From: Bacteroidota bacterium
GTDB lineage: Bacteria; Bacteroidota; Bacteroidia; Flavobacteriales_D; Crocinitomicaceae
NCBI GenBank assembly: GCA_006226425.1
Contig: SBGX01000012.1
Coordinates: 1 to 64,000 of the forward strand
Direction of reading: 5' to 3'
Length of the DNA: 64,000 bases
This document shows, one piece after another, positions 33,688-43,714 of this stretch (its first letter is position 1; every line of letters starts with the position of its first letter). The notes under the pieces are model-generated. The model was not told where the DNA came from, did no database searches, and saw only the letters and a list, made by a program, of their open reading frames with translations. Both the position numbers and the translations under genes were made by a program.

Positions 33688-36600
33688 CTATCGATTGAGC
33701 ATGTATTTATACCAATAAGTTCCCTCAGTCGTTTTGAGCATCAGTAGATAATTGCCGTTTTCGAGTTGTGAGTTCAGTTCGATTGGATGATTTTCATGGA
33801 GATGTCCCTGTTCAATAAGACGTCCGCTTTGGTCGTAAATGCTGAATTCCAATAGTGGCTTTTCCGTGTGGTAATAGACGGTTCCCGTTCCTGGATTTGG
33901 ATAAATTTTCAATTTAATTTCAGTATTTTCCTTCAGAGATGAACTGCTACAGGATATCACTTCAAAATGAATGCTGTCGCTGTCCGAGCAATTTGCATCC
34001 TCTACCACATAGATTAATTCATGCGTTCCCCATTGTTCTGCAGGAAGGATGGAGTTTGTTTGAAGTCCGTTCAGGTAATATGTCCCGCCATTTGGGAGCC
34101 CATTCGTAAAGAGGTATTCTTCCAGTGAGTCACAAATGTTTCCAATTTCGCCCAGAGAAACAGCTTCTAGTGTACTGGCTTCTATTAAGACACTATCCGC
34201 CTCGCTGTAGCATCCGGATGCATGTGCACTCAAGGTGTACCAGCCTGCTTCGTTGACATGAATGCTGGAAGTTTGCTCTCCGGTGGACCAAAGTAATTCC
34301 TGCACGGAAGAACTTTTAAGCTGGATCGCATTGCCAAAGCAAATAACGGTTGCAACATCGGGATCGATCTCTGGTTTTTCGGGCAAAGGAATCGCCTGAA
34401 TAATCAGGGTGTCAGAATGGGACAGACAAGGTCCCGATTCCTGTACCAAAAAGATCGTATCACTTTCAAACAAGGTAATTTGCGATGAATTTGCTCCATT
34501 GGACCATGTGTAGTTTTGTGTAAGATCAGTGGAAAGAACAAGGGAATCACCGACACAAAAAATGAGTGAATCAGCAATTTGAATAATGGGCTTGGCTGGT
34601 GGAACAGTTACATTTACATTGATCGCCTCTGATACGGAAGTACATCCGTTAACCGTATTGCTCACGAAATATTGCCCTCCCGTATGAATGGTCAATTCAT
34701 TCCCGGAACTTCCTTCGGACCAGTTTAATTGACCTGAATCCAGGCATCGGAGGAGCACGCTATCGCCCTGACACAAGTTGGTTGAGCCAATGATTTCAAT
34801 GACAGGGCTGGGAGGGGCTCCCGGGTCTGATAGGCTGACTGAGACAGTATCACTCGCGCAGTAATCATTTGTGAACCAGAACTGGTAATTCCCTTTGGCT
34901 AATTGACCGACCGTCGTTGGAAGATTTCCGGAGAAATTCCCAGATGCAGAACCTGTCCAGTGCAGGACTCCCGTTCCTGTTCCACCTAATTCAACTTGTC
35001 CATCTGTGTCCCCGCATCCCGTGGGGTTTTGTTGATTGCTTAAGAGTAGGGAAGGGGGAGTATGGGCTTCCAGATGGATTGTGTCAGAGTATTCGGTACA
35101 ATTCCCCAATTGGTGACGGACATGGTAGTTTCCGGTACTTTGAACCCAGATCGAAGGAGAGCTTGCACCATTCGACCAAAGAATATCTGAACTTATAGAG
35201 CTTTCCAAAAGAACGGAATCTCCCTGGCAGAAGTCAAGATTTCCACTCACAGTGATGAGTGGTTTTTCAGGATTCGGAGGAGCTACTAGTTCCACCTGGA
35301 CAGTGTCCGATTGACAAAACTGGTTGGCTACATAGAGTTGATAAGTTCCTGGTCCAATGGATTGAATACTGTCCCTTGATGCGGTCATGGAGAGGGACCC
35401 ATTGGAGGCTCCTGTCCAGTGGAGCATAACCCCAGGAGTACTTTGGATAACTATTTTTCCATCAGCGATATCACACAAGCTAGGGTCCGTTTTTAGGAAC
35501 GACTGAATGGCGGGTATCGGATGAAAATTGATTTGAACGCTGTCTGAATATTGAACACAACCACCACTTTCTGTTCTGAAATAGTATTGCCCGGATTGCT
35601 TGATGGAGATTTGGCGCGTGCTGTCTCCGTTTGACCAGTAGCTTTTGAAAGGATAGGAGGATTGCAAGTCCAAACTGTCTCCTTCACAAAGATCGTAGTG
35701 CGAAGGCATCTGGATCAGGCTTCTTCCACTTCCGGAAAAGAGCAGAATGTCTGAAAAGATGAGTTCGTTTTTATCGTATTTATCCGGATTGTCTCTTAAA
35801 TCGCGCTTTCGGTACTCAGCGATTAGGATGTTTTCTTTGTCTGTTAATGAGAGTGGAAAGCTGGATGGGTAGATCTTGACGTTGTGTTGTCCGCAAGGGA
35901 GTTCCAGAAAACGGTACTGTTTGCGCCAGTGTTGGCTGTATCCATCGAAGGCCTGAAAACCATATAATTGTCCATCTACCTCAATGATGAATTTTCCTGC
36001 CGATGGTCCGGTCAAGAAACTGATTCCCATTTCACTTCCATAAAAACTGAAGCTATAATAGTGTGAGGGATCTTCTGAAATAAGGTAGTTTTTTCCTTCG
36101 GCAATAAAGGGATCAAATTCGTTGCGGATTCCAAGAGCATCTATTTTGGTATAACCATAATTGTATTCGTCGCGAACAAGTTCCATCCGGGCGGTGAAGT
36201 AGTTGTTTTCCACAATTTCTTCCGGAAGAGAATGTGCCTGAATCCCTTTGTTTTGTTCCATTTGTTGAAAGCATTTGGCCAGGACATCAGCACATACCTG
36301 TGAACCGTAATCAGTGGGGTGCTTTTGATCTTTCGTAAGTACATATTTTCCGTCGGCACTGAGCGAAGTATTCAGATCGACGGAGGCATCATAAAACACG
36401 ATACTATCGCGTTGGGAAAGACGGTGAAATTCTGCTCCCCAAAAGATCGATGGATGTCCATAGTATGCTGCGATTGAGTCATGTTTAGATGCTGTCAGAT
36501 TCATCTTTCCGTTTTCGATGTCCGTCAGAAAGCTACTTTGTACGGTGTAAACAAAACAAATATCGGTGTAGGGATTATTTTGACGTACTTTTCGGACAAT

Positions 36601-37011
36601 GGCCTCCATACTTCGTTCAATGTCAGGACTAGAGGCGTAGAATGCGTCGTTTACCGCGAATTCAATAAAAAGGAGATCGAACTGGTATTTTGAAAGTACT
36701 TCTTCGTCAACGCGAAAAGCGGTGTATTTGGAGTTACTCCCCGCCACGGCAACATTGGTCATGCTCAACTGGGGATTCTGATAATGGTCGATGAGCCATT
36801 GTTCCACTTTTGGCCGCCAAAAATCCCCATAGGTAATGCTACCACCCAAAAAACCGACGTGGGTAGGGAGTTTTTGATCCATTTTATGGAAGAAATTGGG
36901 GAGTCCATTCCGAGCCTGAAAAAGACTGGTGTCTTTGAGTGGCCATTCCTCGGCTTGCAACTGAAAGCTCAGTAGCCCTGACAGGAATATAATGAGCGAA
37001 AGGAGTTTCAT
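33688..37011 (-). CDS. SGNH hydrolase with adhesin-like repeats and T9SS sorting domain
   Basis: A 1107-residue secreted protein. After a signal peptide (about 1-20), the SGNH/GDSL esterase-like domain shows GFLGGSIT (Ser58), AVAGSNSKY, EFAVND and DQKHPTDYG (Asp/His). A jelly-roll-like stretch follows (about 290-430). Residues about 440-960 carry five copies of a C-x-GDS-L....WS-x-G Ig-like repeat interspersed with two DG...LHWTG repeats, as in SprB-type adhesins. The end (about 1030-1107) is a T9SS sorting domain (KIYPNPGTGTVYYHTEK, then NGNYLLML). It follows its shorter paralogue by 2 bases. A surface carbohydrate or ester-acting enzyme is inferred. Confidence 0.85.
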   Translation of the reverse strand: MKLLSLIIFLSGLLSFQLQAEEWPLKDTSLFQARNGLPNFFHKMDQKLPTHVGFLGGSITYGDFWRPKVEQWLIDHYQNPQLSMTNVAVAGSNSKYTAFRVDEEVLSKYQFDLLFIEFAVNDAFYASSPDIERSMEAIVRKVRQNNPYTDICFVYTVQSSFLTDIENGKMNLTASKHDSIAAYYGHPSIFWGAEFHRLSQRDSIVFYDASVDLNTSLSADGKYVLTKDQKHPTDYGSQVCADVLAKCFQQMEQNKGIQAHSLPEEIVENNYFTARMELVRDEYNYGYTKIDALGIRNEFDPFIAEGKNYLISEDPSHYYSFSFYGSEMGISFLTGPSAGKFIIEVDGQLYGFQAFDGYSQHWRKQYRFLELPCGQHNVKIYPSSFPLSLTDKENILIAEYRKRDLRDNPDKYDKNELIFSDILLFSGSGRSLIQMPSHYDLCEGDSLDLQSSYPFKSYWSNGDSTRQISIKQSGQYYFRTESGGCVQYSDSVQINFHPIPAIQSFLKTDPSLCDIADGKIVIQSTPGVMLHWTGASNGSLSMTASRDSIQSIGPGTYQLYVANQFCQSDTVQVELVAPPNPEKPLITVSGNLDFCQGDSVLLESSISSDILWSNGASSPSIWVQSTGNYHVRHQLGNCTEYSDTIHLEAHTPPSLLLSNQQNPTGCGDTDGQVELGGTGTGVLHWTGSASGNFSGNLPTTVGQLAKGNYQFWFTNDYCASDTVSVSLSDPGAPPSPVIEIIGSTNLCQGDSVLLRCLDSGQLNWSEGSSGNELTIHTGGQYFVSNTVNGCTSVSEAINVNVTVPPAKPIIQIADSLIFCVGDSLVLSTDLTQNYTWSNGANSSQITLFESDTIFLVQESGPCLSHSDTLIIQAIPLPEKPEIDPDVATVICFGNAIQLKSSSVQELLWSTGEQTSSIHVNEAGWYTLSAHASGCYSEADSVLIEASTLEAVSLGEIGNICDSLEEYLFTNGLPNGGTYYLNGLQTNSILPAEQWGTHELIYVVEDANCSDSDSIHFEVISCSSSSLKENTEIKLKIYPNPGTGTVYYHTEKPLLEFSIYDQSGRLIEQGHLHENHPIELNSQLENGNYLLMLKTTEGTYWYKYMLNR

Positions 37012-37013
37012 GA

Positions 37014-39023
37014 CTAGTGGTTTAGGATGATAAGTGTTTGTCGGTAGCTTCCTGTATTTTGTTCAATTTCCAGAAAATAACTGCCCGGAGCAAGAGGTGG
37101 AATTTGGATGCTTGAATGTCCATTTATTTGGTGGCTATAAACCTTTCGGCCTGTTTGATTGATTAAATAAACAATGGCATCTTCTCCAAGAGTCGTTGAA
37201 ATTAAAAGTTCCTGACCTACGTTAATGGGATTCGGGTAGATAAGTTGTTTTTCGAAAGCGGGGTTTTCATTTATTCCACTGATCGTTTCACAATGTACCA
37301 GGTAAATTGTTTGTTGGGAGGAAAAGGTACAGCCCTGATCCACGATTTCGTAATTCAAAATGGCAGCATTACTGGTCAGGACGGTCAAATCGAAACTTTC
37401 CCCGTAAATACCGTCCAGATAGTAACTCCCTCCGGCAGGCGAAGCTGGGGGAGGTGTCCAGTTGGTGATGCTGTCGCAAAGTTCCGGAATCTGGCTTATC
37501 GTGACCTCAACTTCGGGTAAATACTGTAATTGGAGGGTGTCACTGTATTTGCTGACCGAATTGATTTGATAACTAGCGCTATAATTTCCAGGATTTTGGA
37601 CAAACTGACTGTGCTTCAACTCCCCATTATTCCATTCGATAGGGACCGGAGCGTAACAGTACAGTAGATTTGAGTCGAGTGGACATTTCCTAAGTGAGTC
37701 AACAATTTTGGTGTATGATGGGCACAGAGAGTCGAAAAGGAAAATTCCGGAAAAGACAAGTTCATTGTGATCGTATAATTCAGGGTTGTCTTCCAGATGT
37801 TTCTTTCGGAAATCGCCAAATAATTTGTCCTTTTTGTACTCCAGGCTGTGTCGTTTCGTGGAGGGACGAATAGTGATCTGATGATCTCCGTAAGGAAGTT
37901 CCAGAAACCGGTATTGAGGCCGCCAGTGTTGACTGTAACTGTCAAAAGCATCGAATTCATATACGGTTCCATCTACCACAATTTCAAAAATCCCTACGGA
38001 AGGCCCGGTCAGAATATTGATTCCGATTTCGTTTCCGGTAAATTCAAAGCGGTAATTGCTCTGGCTGTTTTCAGAGGCCAAAAAGTGCACGTTTTCTGAA
38101 ACGAAAGCACTCCATTCAGGTCGCTGAGTATCACTGCTAATCAATTGAAAGCCCTGGTTTAGGCTCTCCTGAACTGCCTGGAGGTCGCTTGCTTCCAAAT
38201 TGAAATGAATGGTCGGCGCTTTGAGCAGATGGGCTCTTTTTTGTCCTGGTTCTTCAACCAGTGTGAGTAGTTCCGCAATACGCTCGGCGTAAATCTCGGT
38301 CCCGTAGATGGTTGGATGCTTTTGATCCCGCATGAAGACATGCAGGCCTTCCGGATTTTTTCCGGTACTCAAATCTACGTTTGGATCTGTAAAAACTACA
38401 CTGTCACTTTCTATTTGTTCCAGGCAAGCCAATCCCAAAAAGACGGCCGGAATGTCGTAATATGACGCAATGGAATCATGTTTGGAAGCAGTTAAATTCA
38501 TTTTCCCGTTGCGAATGTCTTCCAAATCTGGCTCCTGGGGAGTATAGACGAAGCAGATGTCAGTGTAGGGATGTGTCCTCCATACTTTGCGTACGATAGC
38601 TTCCATTCCCTTTTCAATGTCGCTGGAAGTGCGATAGAAATAGTCATTGACGGCAAATTCTACAAAGAGAAGGTCAAAACGCTGTTGCTTGAGAACTTCC
38701 TGATCAATTCGATAGGCGGCATGCTTGGAATTACTTCCTCCGATCCCAAGATTAACGTGTTCCAAGTCGGCATCCGGATGTCTTTCATTCAACCAGCTTT
38801 CGATGCGCGGCCTCCAGTAATTTCCATCGGTGATACTCCCACCCAAATAGCCAATACGAGCATGTTGCTGTTGATTTAGTTGCTTGTAAAAATTCGGAAG
38901 ACCACCTCTCAGTTGATGTTCAAAGGCTTGTTTTAAGGGCCATTGCGCAAACAATTTTGGCGGTGCCAAAATCAATACATAGCCCATGGCGATGCACTGA
39001 CAAAGTTTTGCTAATAGTGTCAT
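37014..39023 (-). CDS. SGNH hydrolase with T9SS sorting domain, shorter paralogue
   Basis: A 669-residue paralogue of the next gene. The SGNH domain has IGYLGGSITDG (Ser63), IGGSNSKHAAYR, EFAVNDYF and DQKHPTIYG. The shared KMNLTASKHDSIA block and an accessory beta domain (about 290-430) follow. It has only one short Ig-like segment before the T9SS sorting domain (LIYPNPINVGQELLIS, then APGSYFLEIEQ), so it lacks the roughly 430-residue repeat block of its partner. The two genes lie 2 bases apart and are surely co-transcribed. Acetyl- or sialyl-esterase-like action on polysaccharide is possible but not shown. Confidence 0.85.
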   Translation of the reverse strand: MTLLAKLCQCIAMGYVLILAPPKLFAQWPLKQAFEHQLRGGLPNFYKQLNQQQHARIGYLGGSITDGNYWRPRIESWLNERHPDADLEHVNLGIGGSNSKHAAYRIDQEVLKQQRFDLLFVEFAVNDYFYRTSSDIEKGMEAIVRKVWRTHPYTDICFVYTPQEPDLEDIRNGKMNLTASKHDSIASYYDIPAVFLGLACLEQIESDSVVFTDPNVDLSTGKNPEGLHVFMRDQKHPTIYGTEIYAERIAELLTLVEEPGQKRAHLLKAPTIHFNLEASDLQAVQESLNQGFQLISSDTQRPEWSAFVSENVHFLASENSQSNYRFEFTGNEIGINILTGPSVGIFEIVVDGTVYEFDAFDSYSQHWRPQYRFLELPYGDHQITIRPSTKRHSLEYKKDKLFGDFRKKHLEDNPELYDHNELVFSGIFLFDSLCPSYTKIVDSLRKCPLDSNLLYCYAPVPIEWNNGELKHSQFVQNPGNYSASYQINSVSKYSDTLQLQYLPEVEVTISQIPELCDSITNWTPPPASPAGGSYYLDGIYGESFDLTVLTSNAAILNYEIVDQGCTFSSQQTIYLVHCETISGINENPAFEKQLIYPNPINVGQELLISTTLGEDAIVYLINQTGRKVYSHQINGHSSIQIPPLAPGSYFLEIEQNTGSYRQTLIILNH

Positions 39024-39090
39024 TGTAAAAGGGTTGGTCTGACGAAGATACTTATTTCCCTGTCACAAAAATCAAATGGCAATAAATATT

Positions 39091-40881
39091 TTATAGGTCG
39101 TATCTTCCCTTTTCGATCAGATGTTGGGCGATCAATTGTCTCAATTCTTTTGGATTGATTGGCTCTGTTTTCGTAAAGCGTTTCAGTCCCATCAACATCA
39201 TTCGTGCTTCGTCTCCAGCTTCAAAAGATAGAATGGCATCTTTTCCTGCTTTATTGATTCGATCGGCTGCGTCATAAAAGTATAGCTTCGTAATGGCGAT
39301 TTGGATTTGAGCATTCTCGACACCATTTCGTTCAATCATTTTTTGACTTCGAAGAAGGAGTGATTCGGCGAGGAATGTCCAGGTGGCCATATCAGCAATA
39401 TTCATGAGGATTTCCTGTTCCTTGGCCAATGTCATCATTAACTTCTGAACGGCGGCTCCGGCGACCATCAAAACAGTTTTCTTAAAACCTTCCAGGTAAT
39501 GTACTTCCTGGTCGAGTGGGCCAGAACCTATTTCCGGGAAATCCGGGATACTCATTAATTCGTTGGCGACGGCCATGGCAGGTCCCATCAAGTCCAGTTT
39601 GCCTTTCATCGCTCTTTTCAGGATCATGTCCACCGTTAGCATTCGGTTGATTTCATTGGTCCCTTCAAAAATTCGATTGATTCTGGAATCACGATAAGAA
39701 AGTTCTACCGGGGATTCGGCTGAATAACCCATTCCTCCAAATACCTGAACTCCTTCGTCGACGACGTAATCAAGTGCCTCTGAACCGGCAACTTTTAACA
39801 TGGCACATTCAGCGGCATATTCTTCAATTCCTTTTAGAGTAGCCTGTGCCTTGTCCATCCCTTCTGCCTGAAGTTGGGCGATGGCATCTTCTATTTGTTG
39901 TCCGACCCGATAGGTGGCTGATTCCACCGCAAAAGTTCTGACAATCTGTTCCGCCATCTTATGACGAATGGCCCCATACTTGGAGATGGGACGACCGAAT
40001 TGCTCTCTTTCCTGGGCATATTTGACGGTGTGGTCAATGGTCTGTTTCGCCCCTCCAAGAACACCGGCGGCGAGTTTGATTCGCCCGATGTTTAAAATAT
40101 TTAATGCGATTTTGAATCCATTTCCACGCTCGGAGAGTAAGTTTTCCTTTGGAACCTGAACATTGTTGAAGAAAATTTGTCGGGTAGAAGAACCTTTAAT
40201 TCCCATTTTTTTCTCTTCCGGATTCAAACTGATTCCTTCGCTTTCTGCTTCGACGAGAAAAGCACTCAAAGTATCATCATCGTCGATTTTGGCAAATACG
40301 GTCAAAAGATTAGCAAAACCTCCATTGGTAATCCACATCTTCTGACCGTTTAAAGTATAATGACTTCCTGCGTCGTTCAAAACGGCTTTGGTCTTTCCTG
40401 AATTGGCATCGGATCCTGAGCCAGGTTCGGTCAAACAGTATGCTGCTTTCCACTCACCACTAGCCAGTTTTGGAATGTACTTTTCCTTCTGTTCCTGGTT
40501 TCCATAGTAAAGAAGCGGTAGTGTCCCAATACCAGTGTGGGCACCATAGGCGACCGAGAATGAATGTCCTTTTCCAAGGTATTCAGTGGCCAACAGAGAA
40601 GTTTTGAAATCAACTCCCATCCCTCCCAGATCTTCCGGGACAGAAAGACCTAGCAGACCCAGTTCTCCGGCTTTCTCCAAAAGTGAAGGCATGAGCCCTT
40701 CTTCCATCCCCTCAATGCGTTCTTTTTTCGGCTCAATTTCCTGATCAATGAAATCCTGACACATTTGCGCGATCATGCGCTGTTCTTCGCTCCAATCTTC
40801 CGGAACAAAAATGTCGGAAGCCTGGGTTCTTTTAATCAGGAACTCTCCTCCTTTGGTAATCTCTTTACTCATGGTTGCCAT
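39091..40881 (-). CDS. Acyl-CoA dehydrogenase
   Basis: A 596-residue acyl-CoA dehydrogenase, the FAD enzyme of the first beta-oxidation step. Typical blocks are YCLTEPGSGSDANSGKTKA and QKMWITNGGFANLLTVFAK (FAD site), KKMGIKGSSTRQIFFNNV, EREQFGRPISKYGAIRHKMA and RIFEGTNEINRMLTVDMI (catalytic region). It is longer than the common 380-400 residues because of a C-terminal helical extension (about 420-596), as in the VLCAD/ACAD9-like class. Start may be Met1 or Met4. It stands alone between the SGNH pair and a TonB receptor. Confidence 0.93.
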   Translation of the reverse strand: MATMSKEITKGGEFLIKRTQASDIFVPEDWSEEQRMIAQMCQDFIDQEIEPKKERIEGMEEGLMPSLLEKAGELGLLGLSVPEDLGGMGVDFKTSLLATEYLGKGHSFSVAYGAHTGIGTLPLLYYGNQEQKEKYIPKLASGEWKAAYCLTEPGSGSDANSGKTKAVLNDAGSHYTLNGQKMWITNGGFANLLTVFAKIDDDDTLSAFLVEAESEGISLNPEEKKMGIKGSSTRQIFFNNVQVPKENLLSERGNGFKIALNILNIGRIKLAAGVLGGAKQTIDHTVKYAQEREQFGRPISKYGAIRHKMAEQIVRTFAVESATYRVGQQIEDAIAQLQAEGMDKAQATLKGIEEYAAECAMLKVAGSEALDYVVDEGVQVFGGMGYSAESPVELSYRDSRINRIFEGTNEINRMLTVDMILKRAMKGKLDLMGPAMAVANELMSIPDFPEIGSGPLDQEVHYLEGFKKTVLMVAGAAVQKLMMTLAKEQEILMNIADMATWTFLAESLLLRSQKMIERNGVENAQIQIAITKLYFYDAADRINKAGKDAILSFEAGDEARMMLMGLKRFTKTEPINPKELRQLIAQHLIEKGRYDL

Positions 40882-40973
40882 TTACGTTTAAAACGAAGTT
40901 AAGTATTAAAATATTGCTATGCAAGCATAAATATTCAATTCTTTTGGCAGGATCATATATTTTCTTTTGGAGA

Positions 40974-43424
40974 CTAAAATTTGATCTGAATTCGTCCCAG
41001 GTAATTGATGCCTGCCTGTGGGTAGTAGAAATTCTCAATCGTTCGGACTCCACCATAGATGTAGCCCCATGTATAACCGTTACTTGAATACAATTGATTG
41101 AACACATTATTGAGCAGGAAACCGAAGGTCATTTCGTCGCCAAGCAGTCTTTTTGTCGTGTAAGACAACTGCAAATGTGTCACATAGTATGCTTCGATTT
41201 TACGATCAGATGATGAAGTGTTATCCAGGTATTGCGCTCCTACGTATTTGGAGAGGATGGTCGTTCTAAATCCTGGGAACCATTCTGCACCGAGTTGGAT
41301 ACCAGCAATGACGTTTGGAGAAAAAGCCAGATCCGTGTTTTGGTGCTCAATGGTCGTTTGCCCATTAATGTCCGAATTATCGACGTATTCAGTAAAAGAA
41401 GGAATCTTGTTTTGACTGATTGTCAGGTTTCCTCCAATATCAAATTTTGACCGCAGGCGCATGCTGGCCTGGAGCTCGATTCCACTTCGATAACTGTCCT
41501 TGACATTGATTCGGGTATAATCTCCGACATCGTTGATTTTTCCGGTCAGGATCAGTTGATTGTTGTAATCCATGAAGTAGAAATTACTTGAGATGCGAAG
41601 TCTACTACCTGTAAAATGATATCCTGCCTCGAGGTTGTACAGGGTTTCATGGCTTGGCCGGTTTCCTGGTGTGTACGATCGGAAATCACCCCGGATTGGT
41701 TCCCGGTTTCCAATAGCATACGATACATAAGAGTAATGGCGCGGATTGAAATGATAGGTGAACCCCAGTTTGGGGTTAAAGAAGTTGAATTGAGCACTTT
41801 GTTCCCGGTTGACAAAAGCTCCATTCACCTGGTCAATTCCAAGGAATGAATAGTCGATGAAGCGATACTGGAGATCCAGGAAGCTCACAAATTTATTTTT
41901 GCGATACGTGAATTTACCATAGACATTTCCATCTTTCTTTGTAGCGAAATTATCGTAGTAGGTATCCCTGATTTCACTGTCTGATGCAGATCGAGCCCAG
42001 ATAATTTCACCAAAATGCCGTCCATCATACTGGTTGTACGCACCTCCAAGAATCATTCGGAAACCTTTGATGGATTTGTAATCCAGAGACATCACGAGTC
42101 CGTAAAAATCATTGTCCAGCCATCTTCTTCTGATGAGGTCCGTGGTGGAGATCGTATCTGTCCCTAAAATGATCGGAGTCAAATTGTAGTCGGCAAAATC
42201 TTCTCCTTGCTGATATTGTTCAAAATACCCCTTTCCTTTGGTGTAGTGCAGACCTGTGTTCAGCTTAAAACGCTTATGGAAGCTGTAAGTATGCATCAAT
42301 TGATAATGTGTTTGCTGATAATTATCTACCTCATTATCGTATTCGTAAAAATTGTATGTTCTTCCGGAGCGAAGGAGATTGTCTCGCTGGGCATCCGTTA
42401 AATAGTTTCGGTCGGCATAGGCAATACGATCCGCTTCATTTCCATAAAGTACACTTTCAGGGGTGCCATACCAGGATTGATAAGTGACTTCCTTCCCACT
42501 GAAGGTATTGAAACGGAGCAGGTGTTTTTTGTTTAGATAACTTCCCGAGAAGAAGTAAGATTTTAGGTTGGAGGTCGCCCGGTCAATATATCCATCAGAT
42601 TGAATATTGGACAGACGCATATCGAAGGCAAAGCCCTTTTTGAGCAGCCCTGTTCCAACTTTAACAGAAGATTTGTAGGTATTGAAGGAGCCGTAGGATT
42701 GATCCAGTTCGGCGTAGGCTCTCTTTCGGATTTGATCGGTTTGGACATTGATGCTGGCACCGAAGGCAGCTGACCCATTCGTCGAGGTTCCGACTCCACG
42801 TTGAATCTGAATGTTGTCAACGCTATTCGCTAAATCTGGCATATTCACCCAATAAATGGAGTGTGATTCGGCATCATTAATGGGAATTCCGTTGATCGTA
42901 AGATTCGTCCTGGTTGGATCAACCCCTCGAATTCGGAGACCTGTATATCCAACTCCGGCACCGGCATCTGAAGTGACCACGGCAGAAGGAGTCATTTGCA
43001 ATAGGTAGGGGAGATCCTGCCCGAAGTTCATTCGCTGAAGTTCCTCCTTTTTTATGGAGTTATAGGTGGTAGCTGTGTTTTCGTTGGCTCGGGTCGCCTG
43101 AACAAAAACTTCTTCGATTTCAAGCTTTTCTTCCTGGAGTGAGAAGTTGATCTCCATATCTTTCGTGAGCTCAATTTTCCGATCCTCCAGTTCATATCCG
43201 ATGGCCTGGCAACGAAGGAGGTAGCTTCCCTTCTCCAGCTTCCTGATTTCGTACCATCCCGCAGCATTAGTTCTGCTTTGTTGGTTTTTTCCCTGGAGCA
43301 GGAGTTCGGCATTTTCAATCGCCTTTCCTTCTTTGTCGGTTACTTTTCCGTGAATCTGGAATTGCGCGATTAATGATGTGCTGGCCATGAGGGTCAGACT
43401 TAATAGAAACATTCTTGTTTTCAT
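40974..43424 (-). CDS. TonB-dependent receptor under TPP control (predicted thiamine uptake)
   Basis: An 816-residue outer-membrane receptor. The ATG at 43424 starts a signal peptide (MKTRMFLLSLTLMASTSLIA). Next are a carboxypeptidase-like domain (about 21-100), a plug (YTGLRIRGVDPTRTNLTING, IQIQRGVGTSTNGSAAFGAS) and a barrel closing with YLGRIQIKF. A TPP riboswitch lies about 100 bases upstream in the same orientation, so expression should fall when thiamine pyrophosphate is abundant. Riboswitch-controlled TonB receptors of this phylum are predicted thiamine or thiamine-precursor importers; that is the inferred substrate. No other thiamine gene is next to it. Confidence 0.88.
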   Translation of the reverse strand: MKTRMFLLSLTLMASTSLIAQFQIHGKVTDKEGKAIENAELLLQGKNQQSRTNAAGWYEIRKLEKGSYLLRCQAIGYELEDRKIELTKDMEINFSLQEEKLEIEEVFVQATRANENTATTYNSIKKEELQRMNFGQDLPYLLQMTPSAVVTSDAGAGVGYTGLRIRGVDPTRTNLTINGIPINDAESHSIYWVNMPDLANSVDNIQIQRGVGTSTNGSAAFGASINVQTDQIRKRAYAELDQSYGSFNTYKSSVKVGTGLLKKGFAFDMRLSNIQSDGYIDRATSNLKSYFFSGSYLNKKHLLRFNTFSGKEVTYQSWYGTPESVLYGNEADRIAYADRNYLTDAQRDNLLRSGRTYNFYEYDNEVDNYQQTHYQLMHTYSFHKRFKLNTGLHYTKGKGYFEQYQQGEDFADYNLTPIILGTDTISTTDLIRRRWLDNDFYGLVMSLDYKSIKGFRMILGGAYNQYDGRHFGEIIWARSASDSEIRDTYYDNFATKKDGNVYGKFTYRKNKFVSFLDLQYRFIDYSFLGIDQVNGAFVNREQSAQFNFFNPKLGFTYHFNPRHYSYVSYAIGNREPIRGDFRSYTPGNRPSHETLYNLEAGYHFTGSRLRISSNFYFMDYNNQLILTGKINDVGDYTRINVKDSYRSGIELQASMRLRSKFDIGGNLTISQNKIPSFTEYVDNSDINGQTTIEHQNTDLAFSPNVIAGIQLGAEWFPGFRTTILSKYVGAQYLDNTSSSDRKIEAYYVTHLQLSYTTKRLLGDEMTFGFLLNNVFNQLYSSNGYTWGYIYGGVRTIENFYYPQAGINYLGRIQIKF

Positions 43425-43527
43425 TTCATAAAGAATTAACAAGAACAAGGGGCCAATTCTTTTTTTGATTAAAAAATAAATTAGCATTCAATATGCTCTT
43501 CCATAAACAGGTTATTTCCGAACATTG

Positions 43528-43615
43528 GTCTTATCATTTCCCTTCGCGGGCATTACCCCGATCAGGTTCAATGGGTATAATCTCAGCCTGTTCGTGCAGG
43601 CACCCCTTATGAGAC
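43528..43615 (-). ncRNA. TPP (THI-element) riboswitch
   Basis: On the minus strand the conserved thi-box core is complete: GGGGTGCC, then CTGAGA-TTAT-ACCC, then GAACCTGATC-GGGGTAATGCC and GCGAAGGGA. P1 can form between GTCTCAT at the 5' end and ATGATAAGAC at the 3' end. It binds thiamine pyrophosphate and represses the downstream gene. It sits about 100 bases before the TonB receptor start, leaving room for an expression platform, though no clear terminator was seen there. Confidence 0.95.
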
Positions 43616-43668
43616 GTGACAAAATTAAGCAAAATCTGCGCTTTGACAAAAATTGTAACCAGTGTTAC

Positions 43669-43698
43669 TTTCAGTCAAATGAATTCTGAGTAATTTTG
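43669..43698 (+). promoter_or_regulatory. Promoter of the rhodanese pair
   Basis: An exact -7 element TAATTTTG (43691-43698) with a near -33 match TTTC (43669-43672) 18 bases upstream. It lies 16 bases before the ATG at 43715. Confidence 0.55.
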
Positions 43699-43714
43699 AG
43701 TAAAAATTCAAACT

